The notes under the pieces were generated by a model, which was not told the DNA's origin, did not search any database, and saw only the letters and a list, made by a program, of their open reading frames with translations. This document shows positions 33,418-42,074 of a stretch of 54,640 bases of DNA, piece after piece. The stretch comes from JASJCL01 sp050291585. Its GTDB lineage: Bacteria; Desulfobacterota; Desulfobacteria; Desulfobacterales; Desulfosarcinaceae. The DNA is taken from assembly GCA_050291585.1 (NCBI GenBank), contig JBNKKA010000005.1:1-54640 (forward strand). Reading direction: 5' to 3'. The position numbers were made by a program, and so were the translations under genes. The stretch's first letter is position 1, and each line of letters starts with the position of its first letter.

Positions 33418-33849
33418 GGCCGGACCAGAAGAATCGAGCGATAGCACTCTGCTTAGAGAGTTGCGCATGTCCCAGGCAGTCGATGTATCTTAATTTTCCG
33501 GAGGAAAGATAGAAAATGCGCAATATTATCTATATTTATCTACGTAAAGATCAAAAATAAAATATCTTTTTGATTAATTACGAAAAAATGATTGACATTA
33601 TTGCTGTGATTCAATACACACGAAATTTAGTTGGGATGCGCAGCCAGGGGCGGTGGTTTTTGGCAGCTGTTCATGACTCCGGGATATCTTGGCTATTCAC
33701 CCGGTTTCATCGTACTGAATGACCGATTGGCCCGTCGTGGAAACAATGCCCCTTAGACCATGCTCCTCAGGCGCTTACCCCTCGGTGATGGGCCCACGAC
33801 AACCGATGATTTTCCTGCTAAATCAAGACATTGAAAAGGAGACCAACCC
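33418..33849 (+). promoter_or_regulatory. Upstream region of the BCCT gene with own promoter
   Basis: TTGACA (33592-33597), a 17-base spacer and TACACA (33615-33620) look like a sigma-70 promoter in an AT-rich patch, leaving a leader of about 220 bases before the transporter. Upstream lies a 14-codon frame (33516-33560, MRNIIYIYLRKDQK) with GGAGGAAAG before it. It is outside the transcript from this promoter. No riboswitch was recognised in the leader. Confidence 0.45.
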
Positions 33850-35448
33850 ATGGGGGACAAGTACACCACCAGCTACCAGGCAGGGCAGGACAACATCCGC
33901 AAATGGGGCATGGACATGCACAACCCGGTCTTTTTCGTATCGGCGGTGCTGGTTGTCCTGTTTGTCGTTTCCACTTTAATCAACCCGGTGGGCGCCAAAA
34001 AAATTTTTGACGCCACCAAAGCGTGGACCATCGACAATTTCGACTGGTTCTTTATGATTTCGGGCAATGTCTTTGTGGTCTTCAGTTTACTTTTGATCGT
34101 GCTTCCGGTGGGCAAGATCCGCCTGGGAGGGCCGACGGCCAAGCCTGAGTTCACCCGTATGTCCTGGTTTGCAATGCTCTTCGCAGCCGGCATGGGTATC
34201 GGCCTGATGTTCTGGAGTGTGGCCGAGCCAGTGGCCTACTTCACCGACTGGTGGGGCACGCCCTTAAATGTGGCCGCCCGCACACCGGAGGCAGCACGGG
34301 CCGCCATGGGCGCCACCATGTTCCACTGGGGCCTGCATCCCTGGGCCATCTATGCCGTCACGGCCCTGGCGCTTGCTTTTTTCGCCTTCAACAAAGGCCT
34401 GCCTCTGACCATCCGCTCCACTTTCTACCCGCTCCTGGGTGAACAGACCTGGAAAATACCCGGCGATATCGTCGATGTCATCGCGGTCATGGCCACTATC
34501 TTTGGCCTGGCGACTTCCTTGGGCTTCGGCGCCCAGCAGGCCTCCAGCGGTCTGAAATTCCTCTTCGGCATTGAGCCCACTATCGGCGTTCAGGTGACCA
34601 TCATCGCCTGCGTGACGGGTGTGGCCGTGATTTCCGTGGTTCGCGGACTGGAGGGCGGTGTCAAGGTCCTCAGCAACTTCAACATGATTTTGGCTGTGAT
34701 TCTGCTCTGTTTCGTTATTTTTGCCGGTTCTTTCATGCATTTCATCGCTGGTATCGGCAAAACCGCTATGGCGTACATTGAATATATACTGCCCCTGAGC
34801 AACTGGATGGGCCGTGTAGATGATAAGTTCTACAAGGGCTGGACCGTCTTCTACTGGGCCTGGTGGATCTCTTGGGCCCCCTTCGTCGGCATGTTCATCG
34901 CGCGCATCTCCAAAGGCCGCACCATTCGAGAGTTTCTGACGGCCGTGCTGCTCGTGCCCACCGTGCTGACCATCTTCTGGATGCAGGCCTTCGGCGGCAA
35001 TGCGATCTTGCAGATTCAAAACGAGATCGGTGTCCTGGCCAAGGGCCTGGGCGAAGTTCCCCTGGCCACGTTCCAGATGCTGGCCAACCTGCCCTTGACC
35101 AATATCACCAGCTTTTTCGGGATCGTCCTGGTGCTGGTCTTTTTTGTCACCAGCTCGGATTCAGGCTCTCTGGTGGTGGACAGCATCACCGCCGGCGGTA
35201 AGCTCGACGCACCCATTCCCCAACGGGTGTTCTGGGCCACCATGGAGGGCTGTATCGCCGCCGCCCTGCTCGTCGGCGGCGGGGCCGACGCCCTGGGGGC
35301 CATCCAGGCCATCGCTGTATCGGTGGGGCTGCCCTTCACCGCCGTCATGCTGGTGATGTGCATCAGTCTCTATCTGGGGATCCGCAGTGAATCGCTCACC
35401 GCCTATGGCAGTCTATTCGCCCCCGCGGCCGCCAAAGTCGTAGAATAG
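33850..35448 (+). CDS. BCCT-family betaine/choline/carnitine transporter
   Basis: A 532-residue protein with 12 hydrophobic segments. The glycine stretch GMGIGLMFWSVAEPV matches the Na+-coupled betaine transporter type (GMGIG) rather than the Na+-independent antiporter type. WWISWAPFVGMFIARISKGRTIREF is the family signature, with the Trp-box. AAAGGAG precedes the ATG. It would import glycine betaine or a relative across the inner membrane and supply the methyltransferase gene upstream. Confidence 0.93.
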   Translation: MGDKYTTSYQAGQDNIRKWGMDMHNPVFFVSAVLVVLFVVSTLINPVGAKKIFDATKAWTIDNFDWFFMISGNVFVVFSLLLIVLPVGKIRLGGPTAKPEFTRMSWFAMLFAAGMGIGLMFWSVAEPVAYFTDWWGTPLNVAARTPEAARAAMGATMFHWGLHPWAIYAVTALALAFFAFNKGLPLTIRSTFYPLLGEQTWKIPGDIVDVIAVMATIFGLATSLGFGAQQASSGLKFLFGIEPTIGVQVTIIACVTGVAVISVVRGLEGGVKVLSNFNMILAVILLCFVIFAGSFMHFIAGIGKTAMAYIEYILPLSNWMGRVDDKFYKGWTVFYWAWWISWAPFVGMFIARISKGRTIREFLTAVLLVPTVLTIFWMQAFGGNAILQIQNEIGVLAKGLGEVPLATFQMLANLPLTNITSFFGIVLVLVFFVTSSDSGSLVVDSITAGGKLDAPIPQRVFWATMEGCIAAALLVGGGADALGAIQAIAVSVGLPFTAVMLVMCISLYLGIRSESLTAYGSLFAPAAAKVVE

Positions 35449-35464
35449 CAAAAGTAAACATCTT

Positions 35465-35500
35465 AAGGGCTCAGGTGAAAAGTTCATCTGGGCCCTTTTA
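35465..35500. terminator. Intrinsic terminator, usable on both strands
   Basis: An approximately 14-bp stem (AAGGGCTCAGGTGA with TCATCTGGGCCCTTT, including G-T pairs) followed by TTTTA ends the BCCT transcript. On the minus strand the same hairpin directly follows the stop codon of the short frame at 35498-35647. Confidence 0.75.
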
Positions 35501-35647
35501 TATTTCAAGGGTCACCCCAATACGCATTCCCCGCCTCACCGCTCTCTTTGCTTTCCCTACCCGCACAAGCTTCCCGCCTCTTTCTACGGATACGGCTTCA
35601 ATGGTGCACGCGCCTTGCTTTTGAGCGGTAATTTTACCTTTCCCCAT
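35498..35647 (-). CDS. Possible 49-residue basic protein
   Basis: The frame starts MGKGKITAQKQGACTIEAV and ends RRGMRIGVTLEI. It is basic with a beta-strand-like alternation and reads like real protein. Its stop overlaps the terminator hairpin, as expected for a real short gene. The start has only a weak GGCGGAA upstream, and the frame is open for just nine codons before the ATG. It may be a remnant of a larger gene. No family recognised. Confidence 0.3.
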   Translation of the reverse strand: MGKGKITAQKQGACTIEAVSVERGGKLVRVGKAKRAVRRGMRIGVTLEI

Positions 35648-35790
35648 CCGGTTCCGCCAGAGTATGTTGTCGCATCACTCTCCATAGCGAAGCGCGAATG
35701 AGATCTGGTCCCTAGCGGATAAATCGAATTTTTCTAGATTTAGGTTGAACAGAATTGTTACTACTAAACTGGCTTTACAGGAGGTGAAGC
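35501..35790. other. Intergenic region before the repeat lipoprotein
   Basis: Apart from the short minus-strand frame (35498-35647) and CAGGAGGTGA just before 35791, I see no feature. The stretch 35700-35770 is AT-rich and probably holds the lipoprotein promoter. Confidence 0.35.
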
Positions 35791-37110
35791 ATGACCCTGC
35801 AGATTGCTATGCCCAAGATCAAGTGGACGGTGGGATGCCTGTGCCTATTGCTTCTGGCTTGCAACAATGGAGGCGGTGGGGGAGGGCGCAACTTGGACGC
35901 CACTGAATGTGCCTTTTTCGGTAGTTCGGTGGAGATCCGTGAAGATGAGGACTACGACGGCATTGCCGACCTCATCCGTTCCATCGCGGTGACCTATGAC
36001 GAGCGCGGCAATATCACCCAGATGGAGTGGTCCACCGATGAGGATGCAGACGGTGAGGCCGATTTTTCAATGGTTGAAACCGGCTCTTACGACCAGACCA
36101 ACCAGCGCTTGACCTATGGTTTCTTCGTGGACGAGAATGGCGACGGGCACTGGGATGGCATCAGCGAAATCACCCATACTTACGATGGTGAGGGGGCGGT
36201 GATTTCTCGCTTGAGGGAGACTGATCGCGATGGCAACGGTAGTGTGGATGCCTTTGAAACCACCCGTTATACCTACGATGCCAATGGCAATCGTACCCTT
36301 AAGGTCATCTTGGACGACAGCAACGCCGATGGAATCATCGACGCTCGTTCCACAATAACCAGCACCTACGATGTCGCCGGTAACCGCCTGAGCGAAACAG
36401 AGTCATACGATGACGGGGACGACGGTCGTATCGATGAGGCCAGTTCCGTGACCACTACCTATGACGATGAGGGCAATCCCCTGGTCGAGATCCTAGAGAC
36501 AGATGCCGACGGTGATGGCATTATCGGTCGCCGCACGACCACCACTTTCACCTTCGACAGCCATGGCTATCTCAGCACAAAGGTGAGGGACGAGGACAGT
36601 GATGCCGACGATGCGATTGATCGTCGCAAGACCTACACCTATACCTATGATGCCCAGGGCAACCAGAGCAGTATTCGCTATTCCATCGACGAGGACCTGG
36701 ATGGCATCGCCGACAGTATCCGGACCACGAACTGGACCTACAATGCGGCCAACGAGATTCTCAGCAAGATGCAGATGGAGGATGACGACGCCGACGGTGT
36801 AGTAGACAGCACCGAGAGTGACATTCGAACGTATGATGCGGCGGGTCATTTGATTGGCAAGGTGGTTGAAGAGGATCGCGACGCGGATGGGGTGGCGGAC
36901 AAGCAGGAAACCAATACCTACACTGTGGACGCCGACGGTAACCTCATCGCAGGTGACTGGGCCCGCGACGACGACGGCGATGGGGTTCTCGACGCCGGAG
37001 GTACGGCAGATGGCGAATACGTCGAGATATGCGCGGTGGGGCTTGCAGAACCGGTGCCGCCGCTGATCCTGTTCGGCGAGAGTGGGCCCACAGTGGTTGT
37101 GGATCATTAA
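35791..37110 (+). CDS. Lipoprotein with eleven 31-residue Ca-binding/YD-like repeats
   Basis: A 439-residue exported protein. The lipobox LLLLAC (Cys near residue 24) follows a hydrophobic signal and is followed by a glycine linker. Residues ~50-410 consist of eleven full and one partial unit of about 31 residues. Each unit joins an acidic D-x-D-x-D-G-x-x-D loop, like thrombospondin type 3 or EF-hand loops, to a T-Y-D-x-x-G-N segment resembling RHS/YD repeats. This predicts a Ca2+-dependent extended rod on the outer membrane. No enzymatic domain is present. GGAGGTGA fixes the start. Function unknown; adhesion or a structural role are guesses. Confidence 0.8.
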   Translation: MTLQIAMPKIKWTVGCLCLLLLACNNGGGGGGRNLDATECAFFGSSVEIREDEDYDGIADLIRSIAVTYDERGNITQMEWSTDEDADGEADFSMVETGSYDQTNQRLTYGFFVDENGDGHWDGISEITHTYDGEGAVISRLRETDRDGNGSVDAFETTRYTYDANGNRTLKVILDDSNADGIIDARSTITSTYDVAGNRLSETESYDDGDDGRIDEASSVTTTYDDEGNPLVEILETDADGDGIIGRRTTTTFTFDSHGYLSTKVRDEDSDADDAIDRRKTYTYTYDAQGNQSSIRYSIDEDLDGIADSIRTTNWTYNAANEILSKMQMEDDDADGVVDSTESDIRTYDAAGHLIGKVVEEDRDADGVADKQETNTYTVDADGNLIAGDWARDDDGDGVLDAGGTADGEYVEICAVGLAEPVPPLILFGESGPTVVVDH

Positions 37111-37168
37111 GGGGTGTGATACGCCGCAATTCAAAAAGTAGTGCTCGTAAAGAGCGTTTGGTGATCCG

Positions 37169-37711
37169 TTATGGATTCAGCCTCTGCAGTATCTGTTTGT
37201 TGGCGAAAGAGAAGCTGTTTGACGGTTGGTCGTTGACAAAATCTTGAAGGGTTTGCGTGATCACTGGAAAGGCGAGCTCATCCCAGGGGATCCGGCCAGG
37301 GGAGATGAGCTTGACCTCCGAGCTTTCGATGGTGGGGTGGAAGGTGGGCGCCTTAAGGGTGGCCAGGAACATGATGTAGACTTGGTTCACATGGACGATG
37401 TCGTAAATCCGGTAGAGGGCTAGATCCGTTACCTCGGCCCCGGTCTCCTCCCGGGTTTCACGGGCCGCACCGGCGGCCAGGGTTTCACCGTTTTCCAGAT
37501 AGCCGGCGGGCAGGGTCCAATAGCCGCTGCGGGGCTCGATATCACGTCGGCAGATCAGAATCTGTTCCTCCCATCGGGGGATGCAGCCCACCACCACCTT
37601 GGGATTCTGGTAGTGAACCATGCCGCAGGCGGTGCAGAGATGGCGCAGGCGGTCATCGTCGGGGGGGATTTTGCTGGTCAGCTCGTGGCCGCACTGGCTG
37701 CAATACTTCAT
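37169..37711 (-). CDS. NUDIX hydrolase with N-terminal zinc ribbon
   Basis: A 180-residue protein. CSQCGH and CTACG (residues 4-30) form a four-cysteine zinc ribbon. The Nudix box is GYLENGETLAAGAARETREE followed by TGAEV, with all catalytic Glu/Arg positions present. The arrangement resembles NudC-like pyrophosphatases acting on NADH or ADP-ribose-type substrates. It lies two bases downstream of surE, so the two are co-transcribed. Confidence 0.9.
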   Translation of the reverse strand: MKYCSQCGHELTSKIPPDDDRLRHLCTACGMVHYQNPKVVVGCIPRWEEQILICRRDIEPRSGYWTLPAGYLENGETLAAGAARETREETGAEVTDLALYRIYDIVHVNQVYIMFLATLKAPTFHPTIESSEVKLISPGRIPWDELAFPVITQTLQDFVNDQPSNSFSFANKQILQRLNP

Positions 37712-37713
37712 GA

Positions 37714-38397
37714 CTAAATCTCCAGACGGGTGATGGAAACGCTGCCGCTGAAGTTCACATCCACATCGCTGCCCTTGGCCCGTGGGCGGTTGTGGATGAC
37801 GCCCTCCAGGCGGTAGAGATTATTCTCTTCTATGAAGCGGTAGTCGTGGGGGTTCCTGTCCGGCGGGGCGAGTTGCCGCGCAGGCGGATGGGCCGGGTCC
37901 AGGGGGCAGGGCAGGTTGATGTTCCAATAGCGTCCCGCAAGGGTCTTTTCTTTCAGGATGTCCGCGATGACGGCGGCCCCGATGGTTTCCGTGGCCGACC
38001 AGTCGATGGTGCAGTTCTTGCCGATATACTGGGAGATGGCCATGGCCGGCTTTCCCAGGATGGCGGCTTCGCGGGCCGCCGCCACCGTACCGGACTGATA
38101 GAGGTCGCTTCCCAGGTTGGCACCCGGATTGATGCCCGCGATGAGCCAGTCGGCGTCGGGGGCGAACACCTTGAGGGCCAGCCGGGCGCAGTCCGCCGGG
38201 GTCCCATGGACCACATGGTGGCCGGGTTTGGGCTGAGTGACGGCTAGGGGCGACCACAGGGTGACCCGGTGACCGCAGGCCGAATGGGGCGCCTCGGGGG
38301 CCACCACGACCACCTCTCCCAGGGGGGCCACCGCCCGTTCCAGCGCCTCGAGACCCGGTTCGCCATAGCCATCGTCGTTGGTGATGACAATTTTCAA
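37714..38397 (-). CDS. surE: 5'-nucleotidase SurE
   Basis: A 227-residue SurE, slightly shorter than the usual ~250. It has the metal-binding start MKIVITNDDGYGEPGLEAL, the SACGHRVTL segment and GINPGANLGSDLYQSGTVAAAREA, all diagnostic. It dephosphorylates nucleoside monophosphates in the cytoplasm. It precedes the NUDIX gene in a two-gene unit, consistent with nucleotide clean-up. Confidence 0.95.
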   Translation of the reverse strand: MKIVITNDDGYGEPGLEALERAVAPLGEVVVVAPEAPHSACGHRVTLWSPLAVTQPKPGHHVVHGTPADCARLALKVFAPDADWLIAGINPGANLGSDLYQSGTVAAAREAAILGKPAMAISQYIGKNCTIDWSATETIGAAVIADILKEKTLAGRYWNINLPCPLDPAHPPARQLAPPDRNPHDYRFIEENNLYRLEGVIHNRPRAKGSDVDVNFSGSVSITRLEI

Positions 38398-38611
38398 AAT
38401 GCCGTGCCCTCTTTCCAGGAACGCCGTGTCGTTTGTATTTGAGAAGGTCCCTTTGTTTCACGTCGCAGGGGGGCGGGTCAAGCCTGGAAAGGGTGGATGG
38501 CAGGCTTGCGCCAGAAACGGCGCTTCTCATCGGCTTGTCCCCCTCGCTGTTAGGTGCTATAGGGCCTGAATCGATATGCATCCACTGAATTATGCTCTGA
38601 AAGGAAAAGCC

Positions 38612-39145
38612 ATGTTTCTGGACCTGCTTCGCTCTCGACGCAGTATCCGCCACTATGAGGATCGCCCGGTGGAAGCGGAGAAGATCGATCTTCTGGTGGA
38701 GGCCGCCCTGCGTTCGCCCTCCTCACGGGGGCTCAACCCCTGGTCCTTCGTAGTGGTCAGGGACAAGGAGACCCTCGCCGCCCTGGCCCAGGCCAAACCC
38801 CACGGGGCCTCTTTTCTGGCAGGGGCGCCCCTGGCAGTGGTGGTCTGCGCCGATCCCACGGTTTCCGACGTCTGGGTGGAGGATGCCAGCATCGCCACCC
38901 TTGTTCTCCACCTGGCGGCCACCGATCTGGGTCTGGGGAGCTGCTGGATCCAGCTGCGCAAGCGTGACCATGCAGAGGGAGGCAGCGCCGGCGCTTATGT
39001 GGTCGACAAGTTGGGCTTGCCCGAGGGGATGGAAGTCTTGGCCATCATGGCCATCGGTTACCCGCAGGAAGAGAAGAATCCACGTCTTGCGGAGAGCCTC
39101 CAGAAGGAGAAGGTCAGCTGGGAGCGTTTTGGGCAGCAGCGTTGA
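38612..39145 (+). CDS. Nitroreductase-family FMN protein
   Basis: A 177-residue protein. MFLDLLRSRRSIRHYEDRPV is the FMN-binding N terminus (RRSIR motif), SPSSRGLNPWSFVVV the second FMN block, and GLGSCWIQ and IMAIGYP the later ones. The ATG at 38612, preceded by AAAGGA, is preferred to 38576. It is an NAD(P)H-dependent reductase of unknown substrate, transcribed divergently from surE. Confidence 0.9.
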   Translation: MFLDLLRSRRSIRHYEDRPVEAEKIDLLVEAALRSPSSRGLNPWSFVVVRDKETLAALAQAKPHGASFLAGAPLAVVVCADPTVSDVWVEDASIATLVLHLAATDLGLGSCWIQLRKRDHAEGGSAGAYVVDKLGLPEGMEVLAIMAIGYPQEEKNPRLAESLQKEKVSWERFGQQR

Positions 39146-39175
39146 CCCCTGGGTTGCCGTAATCTTTGGGCTGAT

Positions 39176-39940
39176 TCAGTGGGCGTTGAGGGGACCGAGC
39201 TGCACGAAGACATAACCGCCGCGGTCGTAGCCGAAGGGGCGCAGCAGGCCCAGGTATTGGCAGGCAAGGGCCTGGTAGAAACGCGCGAAGGTGACGCTGT
39301 ATGGGGCGGGCTGATCGGGATCCACGTCCAGCAGGGTGACCCTGTCGGTGGCGCTATCGTATCCGCCCACCGGTGAGATATGGGGGATGCTCAGGGCCGG
39401 TACCAGGGCCCCCTGGTTGAAGTGGACCAGGAGGAGGCAGTCCCCGCGATCCTCAAAGCGCCTCAGCCGGTTGCGCAAGCGGCGTTTTATGGCGGCAGCG
39501 CCCTTGGAGAGGGCGGGGACCACATCCATGGCCTTCGGACGGATGCCATAAGCCGCGAGGCTGGCGGCAACGATTTCTCCGAGAAGCCCCAGGGGGAGCC
39601 CGCGTCTGCCGTTGTGGCCTTCCGGGCGCATCCGTTCTTTCCAGTGGCCGCAGCGCACCCTGTCGAGAAGGGCCAGTTGGGTGACCGGCTCGCCCCCGGC
39701 ACCGTTGCCGGCGCGGATGGCATTGATCATGGTGGCCACAGAGGCCACCGAACAGGACGCTTCATGGTATTGGCGCACATGCTGGTCCTGCAGGGCGGCT
39801 TTCAAGGCGTTGCCGACCACCGGCGGAGGGTCGTGAAGATACACGGGCCGGCTGCGACCGAATGGCCCCCAGCCGATGAGCCGGCTGTAGCCATAGGCCA
39901 GATACATCCCGCCGAACATGATTCTCCGCACAAGGGTCAT
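39176..39940 (-). CDS. Phytochelatin-synthase-like cysteine peptidase
   Basis: A 254-residue protein. EASCSVASVATMINAI holds the nucleophile C63, PHISPVGGYD the histidine H187, and TLLDVDPD the aspartate D205. This is the Cys-His-Asp arrangement of the papain-like phytochelatin synthase domain. Bacterial short forms often hydrolyse glutathione or its conjugates rather than polymerising it. A short hydrophobic N-terminal segment (MFGGMYLAYGYSRLIGWG) could anchor it to the membrane. Confidence 0.75.
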   Translation of the reverse strand: MTLVRRIMFGGMYLAYGYSRLIGWGPFGRSRPVYLHDPPPVVGNALKAALQDQHVRQYHEASCSVASVATMINAIRAGNGAGGEPVTQLALLDRVRCGHWKERMRPEGHNGRRGLPLGLLGEIVAASLAAYGIRPKAMDVVPALSKGAAAIKRRLRNRLRRFEDRGDCLLLVHFNQGALVPALSIPHISPVGGYDSATDRVTLLDVDPDQPAPYSVTFARFYQALACQYLGLLRPFGYDRGGYVFVQLGPLNAH

Positions 39941-40267
39941 ACGACCTCTCTTCGACCATGGTATTAAACTGCTTCCAGTATCAATAGACTATATCGAAAT
40001 CTCCAGGGTAGAGAAAGCCAAAATCCCGCTTCCCAAAGCGCCTATGAATTGCCTATCTCCAAGCCTCGGGGCAGGTCATGGTGAGGCACTGTGAGTGGCT
40101 TGGAGTGGACCGGACCACCCTCTTTCCGACACGATTTCGTTTTTTATCCAAGCGATGGTATACTGAGTCGCCAAAACCGCTGACAAGCGTATTCGGATTT
40201 GGCGCAATGGGTACTTCCCCCCGGTGTAGGTGTTCGCTTTCTAAGCTACGGAGGAGATACAGTTTTT
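39941..40267. other. Intergenic region before the NlpC/P60 gene
   Basis: This 327-bp divergent stretch holds GGAGGAG (about 40250) for the downstream gene. No RNA gene, terminator or operator was recognised. Confidence 0.4.
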
Positions 40268-41119
40268 ATGCACCCAGACTGGAAGTTGATCCGCTTTTGG
40301 AAGGACAGGTCGCTTTGGATGGGGGCGGCCTACCTGGCAATGTTCTTCTGGGCCTGCGCGGCACCCCAGGTGCCCGAGCATCCACCGTCACCCCTGCCCG
40401 TTCCTCAACTACCGGCAGCGCCCGTGGCTCCCCCAGAAACGCCAAAACCGCCAAAACCACCGGAGACCAAGCCCCTGGCGAGTATCGATTTCACTATCCA
40501 GGTGGGTGCCTTCAAAACTCCGGAGCGGGCGGCCGCCTATGCCCTTGAACTCCAGTCCCACGGTTTGGATGCCTACTACTTCATCGCCGATGACGGCTTC
40601 AGCAAAGTGCGCTTTGGGCGTTACTTGAGCAAAGACGCGGCCCGCCGGCAGGCGCTCAAGTTACGGGCGCGAGGCATCATCGATGGGTTCTACCTTGTGG
40701 CGCCCACAGCGCCCTCGCGCTCCAAACCGGGCGATCCCAAAGCCACCGTTCGCGTGGGCCTTGTGCGCACCGCTAAACGTTACATCGGCAAGCCCTACCG
40801 CTGGGGGGGGGAATCAGCGTCTACCGGGTTTGACTGTAGCGGTTTGACCATGACTGTCTATCGCCTTAATGGCCTGGACCTGCCGCGCAACTCAAGAGCC
40901 CAATTCGACGCCGGTTTTCCGGTATCCCGCAAAGCTTTGAAAAAAGGTGACCTGGTTTTTTTCTACACCGGTCGCAAAGGGCGGGTGTCGCATGTGGGGA
41001 TTTACGCCGGCTCCGGCAATTTTATTCATGCCCCCAGGCGCGGGAAATCGATTCGCGTCTCTGCCATGTCGGCACCCTATTATGAAAAAAGGTATATGGG
41101 TGCTCGCCGTTATTTTTAA
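40268..41119 (+). CDS. SPOR-NlpC/P60 cell-wall hydrolase (lipoprotein)
   Basis: A 283-residue envelope protein. A hydrophobic signal ends in FFWACAAP, a likely lipobox. A Pro-rich linker (~35-70) is followed by a SPOR domain (DFTIQVGAFKTPERAAAYAL to FYLV), which binds denuded septal glycan. An NlpC/P60 domain follows with catalytic Cys (TGFDCSGLTM) and His (RVSHVGIYAG). It should cleave peptidoglycan stem peptides, probably at division sites. The ATG at 40268 is preferred because the longer frame would put 23 residues ahead of the signal. Confidence 0.88.
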   Translation: MHPDWKLIRFWKDRSLWMGAAYLAMFFWACAAPQVPEHPPSPLPVPQLPAAPVAPPETPKPPKPPETKPLASIDFTIQVGAFKTPERAAAYALELQSHGLDAYYFIADDGFSKVRFGRYLSKDAARRQALKLRARGIIDGFYLVAPTAPSRSKPGDPKATVRVGLVRTAKRYIGKPYRWGGESASTGFDCSGLTMTVYRLNGLDLPRNSRAQFDAGFPVSRKALKKGDLVFFYTGRKGRVSHVGIYAGSGNFIHAPRRGKSIRVSAMSAPYYEKRYMGARRYF

Positions 41120-41361
41120 TTTTGTCCAACCAGAAAGTATCCACTCGCTTCAGATCGAAACAAAAAAAAGAGATGTCCACCTGCCTTGCGACCTCTAAAT
41201 TGTCGGCAGGTCAGAGGGTCACTCACGGTTATTGGCGGATATTTTTTTGGAAGACACACTGTAAGATATGGGCTGCGCCCAAGTTGGGAGGCACGGGATA
41301 TAATCCCAACCTTTTACAGGCGTGAAAAGATTTCTGTATAGGGCAGGGCCTATCATTGGCC

Positions 41362-41396
41362 AAAAAAAACAGCCCCATCCATAGGGGTGGGGCTGC
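41362..41396 (-). terminator. Intrinsic terminator
   Basis: On the minus strand a CAGCCCC/GGGGCTG stem of about 11 bp with a short loop is followed by TTTTTTTT (41362-41369). It ends the AbrB-like gene. Confidence 0.85.
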
Positions 41397-41431
41397 TTAG
41401 GTATAGCGGTGTTTCAGACGGACGTGAGAAG

Positions 41432-41758
41432 CTACTTTTTAACCAGACGAATACCGGCTTTGGTGGCTTTGACGGCGAAGGTGTCGCCTAATTTGTAACC
41501 GAAATCCGCCACCATTCCCTTTTTTACGATGAGGCTGCCGCTCTTGCCGACCTTGATGGTGTCGTCAGCGGCGGCTGATTTTTTCTTGCTCTTTTCAATA
41601 GGGGGCGCCTGGCCATCATTGATCAGGGCTTTCAAATAGGCATTATTCAATTGGGTAGATGTTTTAAAACCAAATTTTTTGAGAATCTGAGCCTGGGGGA
41701 GTTTGTCGGTGATCGCTTTGATCAGGGCCTTTTCATTAATAACTTTCTTTTTTGGCAT
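41432..41758 (-). CDS. Small DNA-binding-type protein with SpoVT/AbrB-like C terminus
   Basis: A 108-residue basic protein. Residues ~8-45 are helical and HTH-like (KALIKAITDKLPQAQILKKFG). A Lys/Ser linker follows, and residues ~65-108 (KVGKSGSLIVKKGMVADFGYKLGDTFAVKATKAGIRLVKK, read in short pieces) have the swapped-hairpin pattern of AbrB/MazE domains. GGAGA precedes the ATG and a terminator follows, so it is a single-gene unit. It may be a nucleoid- or promoter-binding regulator. No toxin partner is adjacent. Confidence 0.6.
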   Translation of the reverse strand: MPKKKVINEKALIKAITDKLPQAQILKKFGFKTSTQLNNAYLKALINDGQAPPIEKSKKKSAAADDTIKVGKSGSLIVKKGMVADFGYKLGDTFAVKATKAGIRLVKK

Positions 41759-42074
41759 ATCTGTCTCCTTTTAAGGTTTAGTGAAAAATTTTTGTGCCGA
41801 ATAACACTTGATAAAAATAAATGCAACCGCAAAACCGATAGAAATGAAGATTTTTATCATTTTTTTTTGCGCGCGGATCGTGCTAAAAAAACCAGATTTC
41901 ACTGTAGGTTTCATTTTGTTGAGCGTGGTTTTTTACTTGCAAGGAAGATTGGATGCCAAAAAAGCTGCGATCCGTAGAAGCGGCATCTTTTCGGAAACAC
42001 GATAAAGATGCGCCTCTGGGATCCGGTTTGCGTCTGTTATTTCATTTGGGTGTTTTAAAAGACGGAGAGATTCA
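41759..42074. other. Intergenic region before mgsA
   Basis: A 316-bp divergent region, AT-rich at 41780-41900. A frame at 41953-42312 (with AAGGA upstream) overlaps mgsA in another frame and does not look like protein. GGAGAG before 42075 is the mgsA ribosome binding site. Confidence 0.4.

Noticed and set aside
33621..33849. Riboswitch in the long leader of the BCCT gene
   Set aside because: No glycine, SAM or other known aptamer core could be recognised by eye; a covariance search would be needed.
37820..38653. 277-codon minus-strand frame overlapping surE
   Set aside because: Arg/Gly/Pro-rich shadow of surE in another frame.
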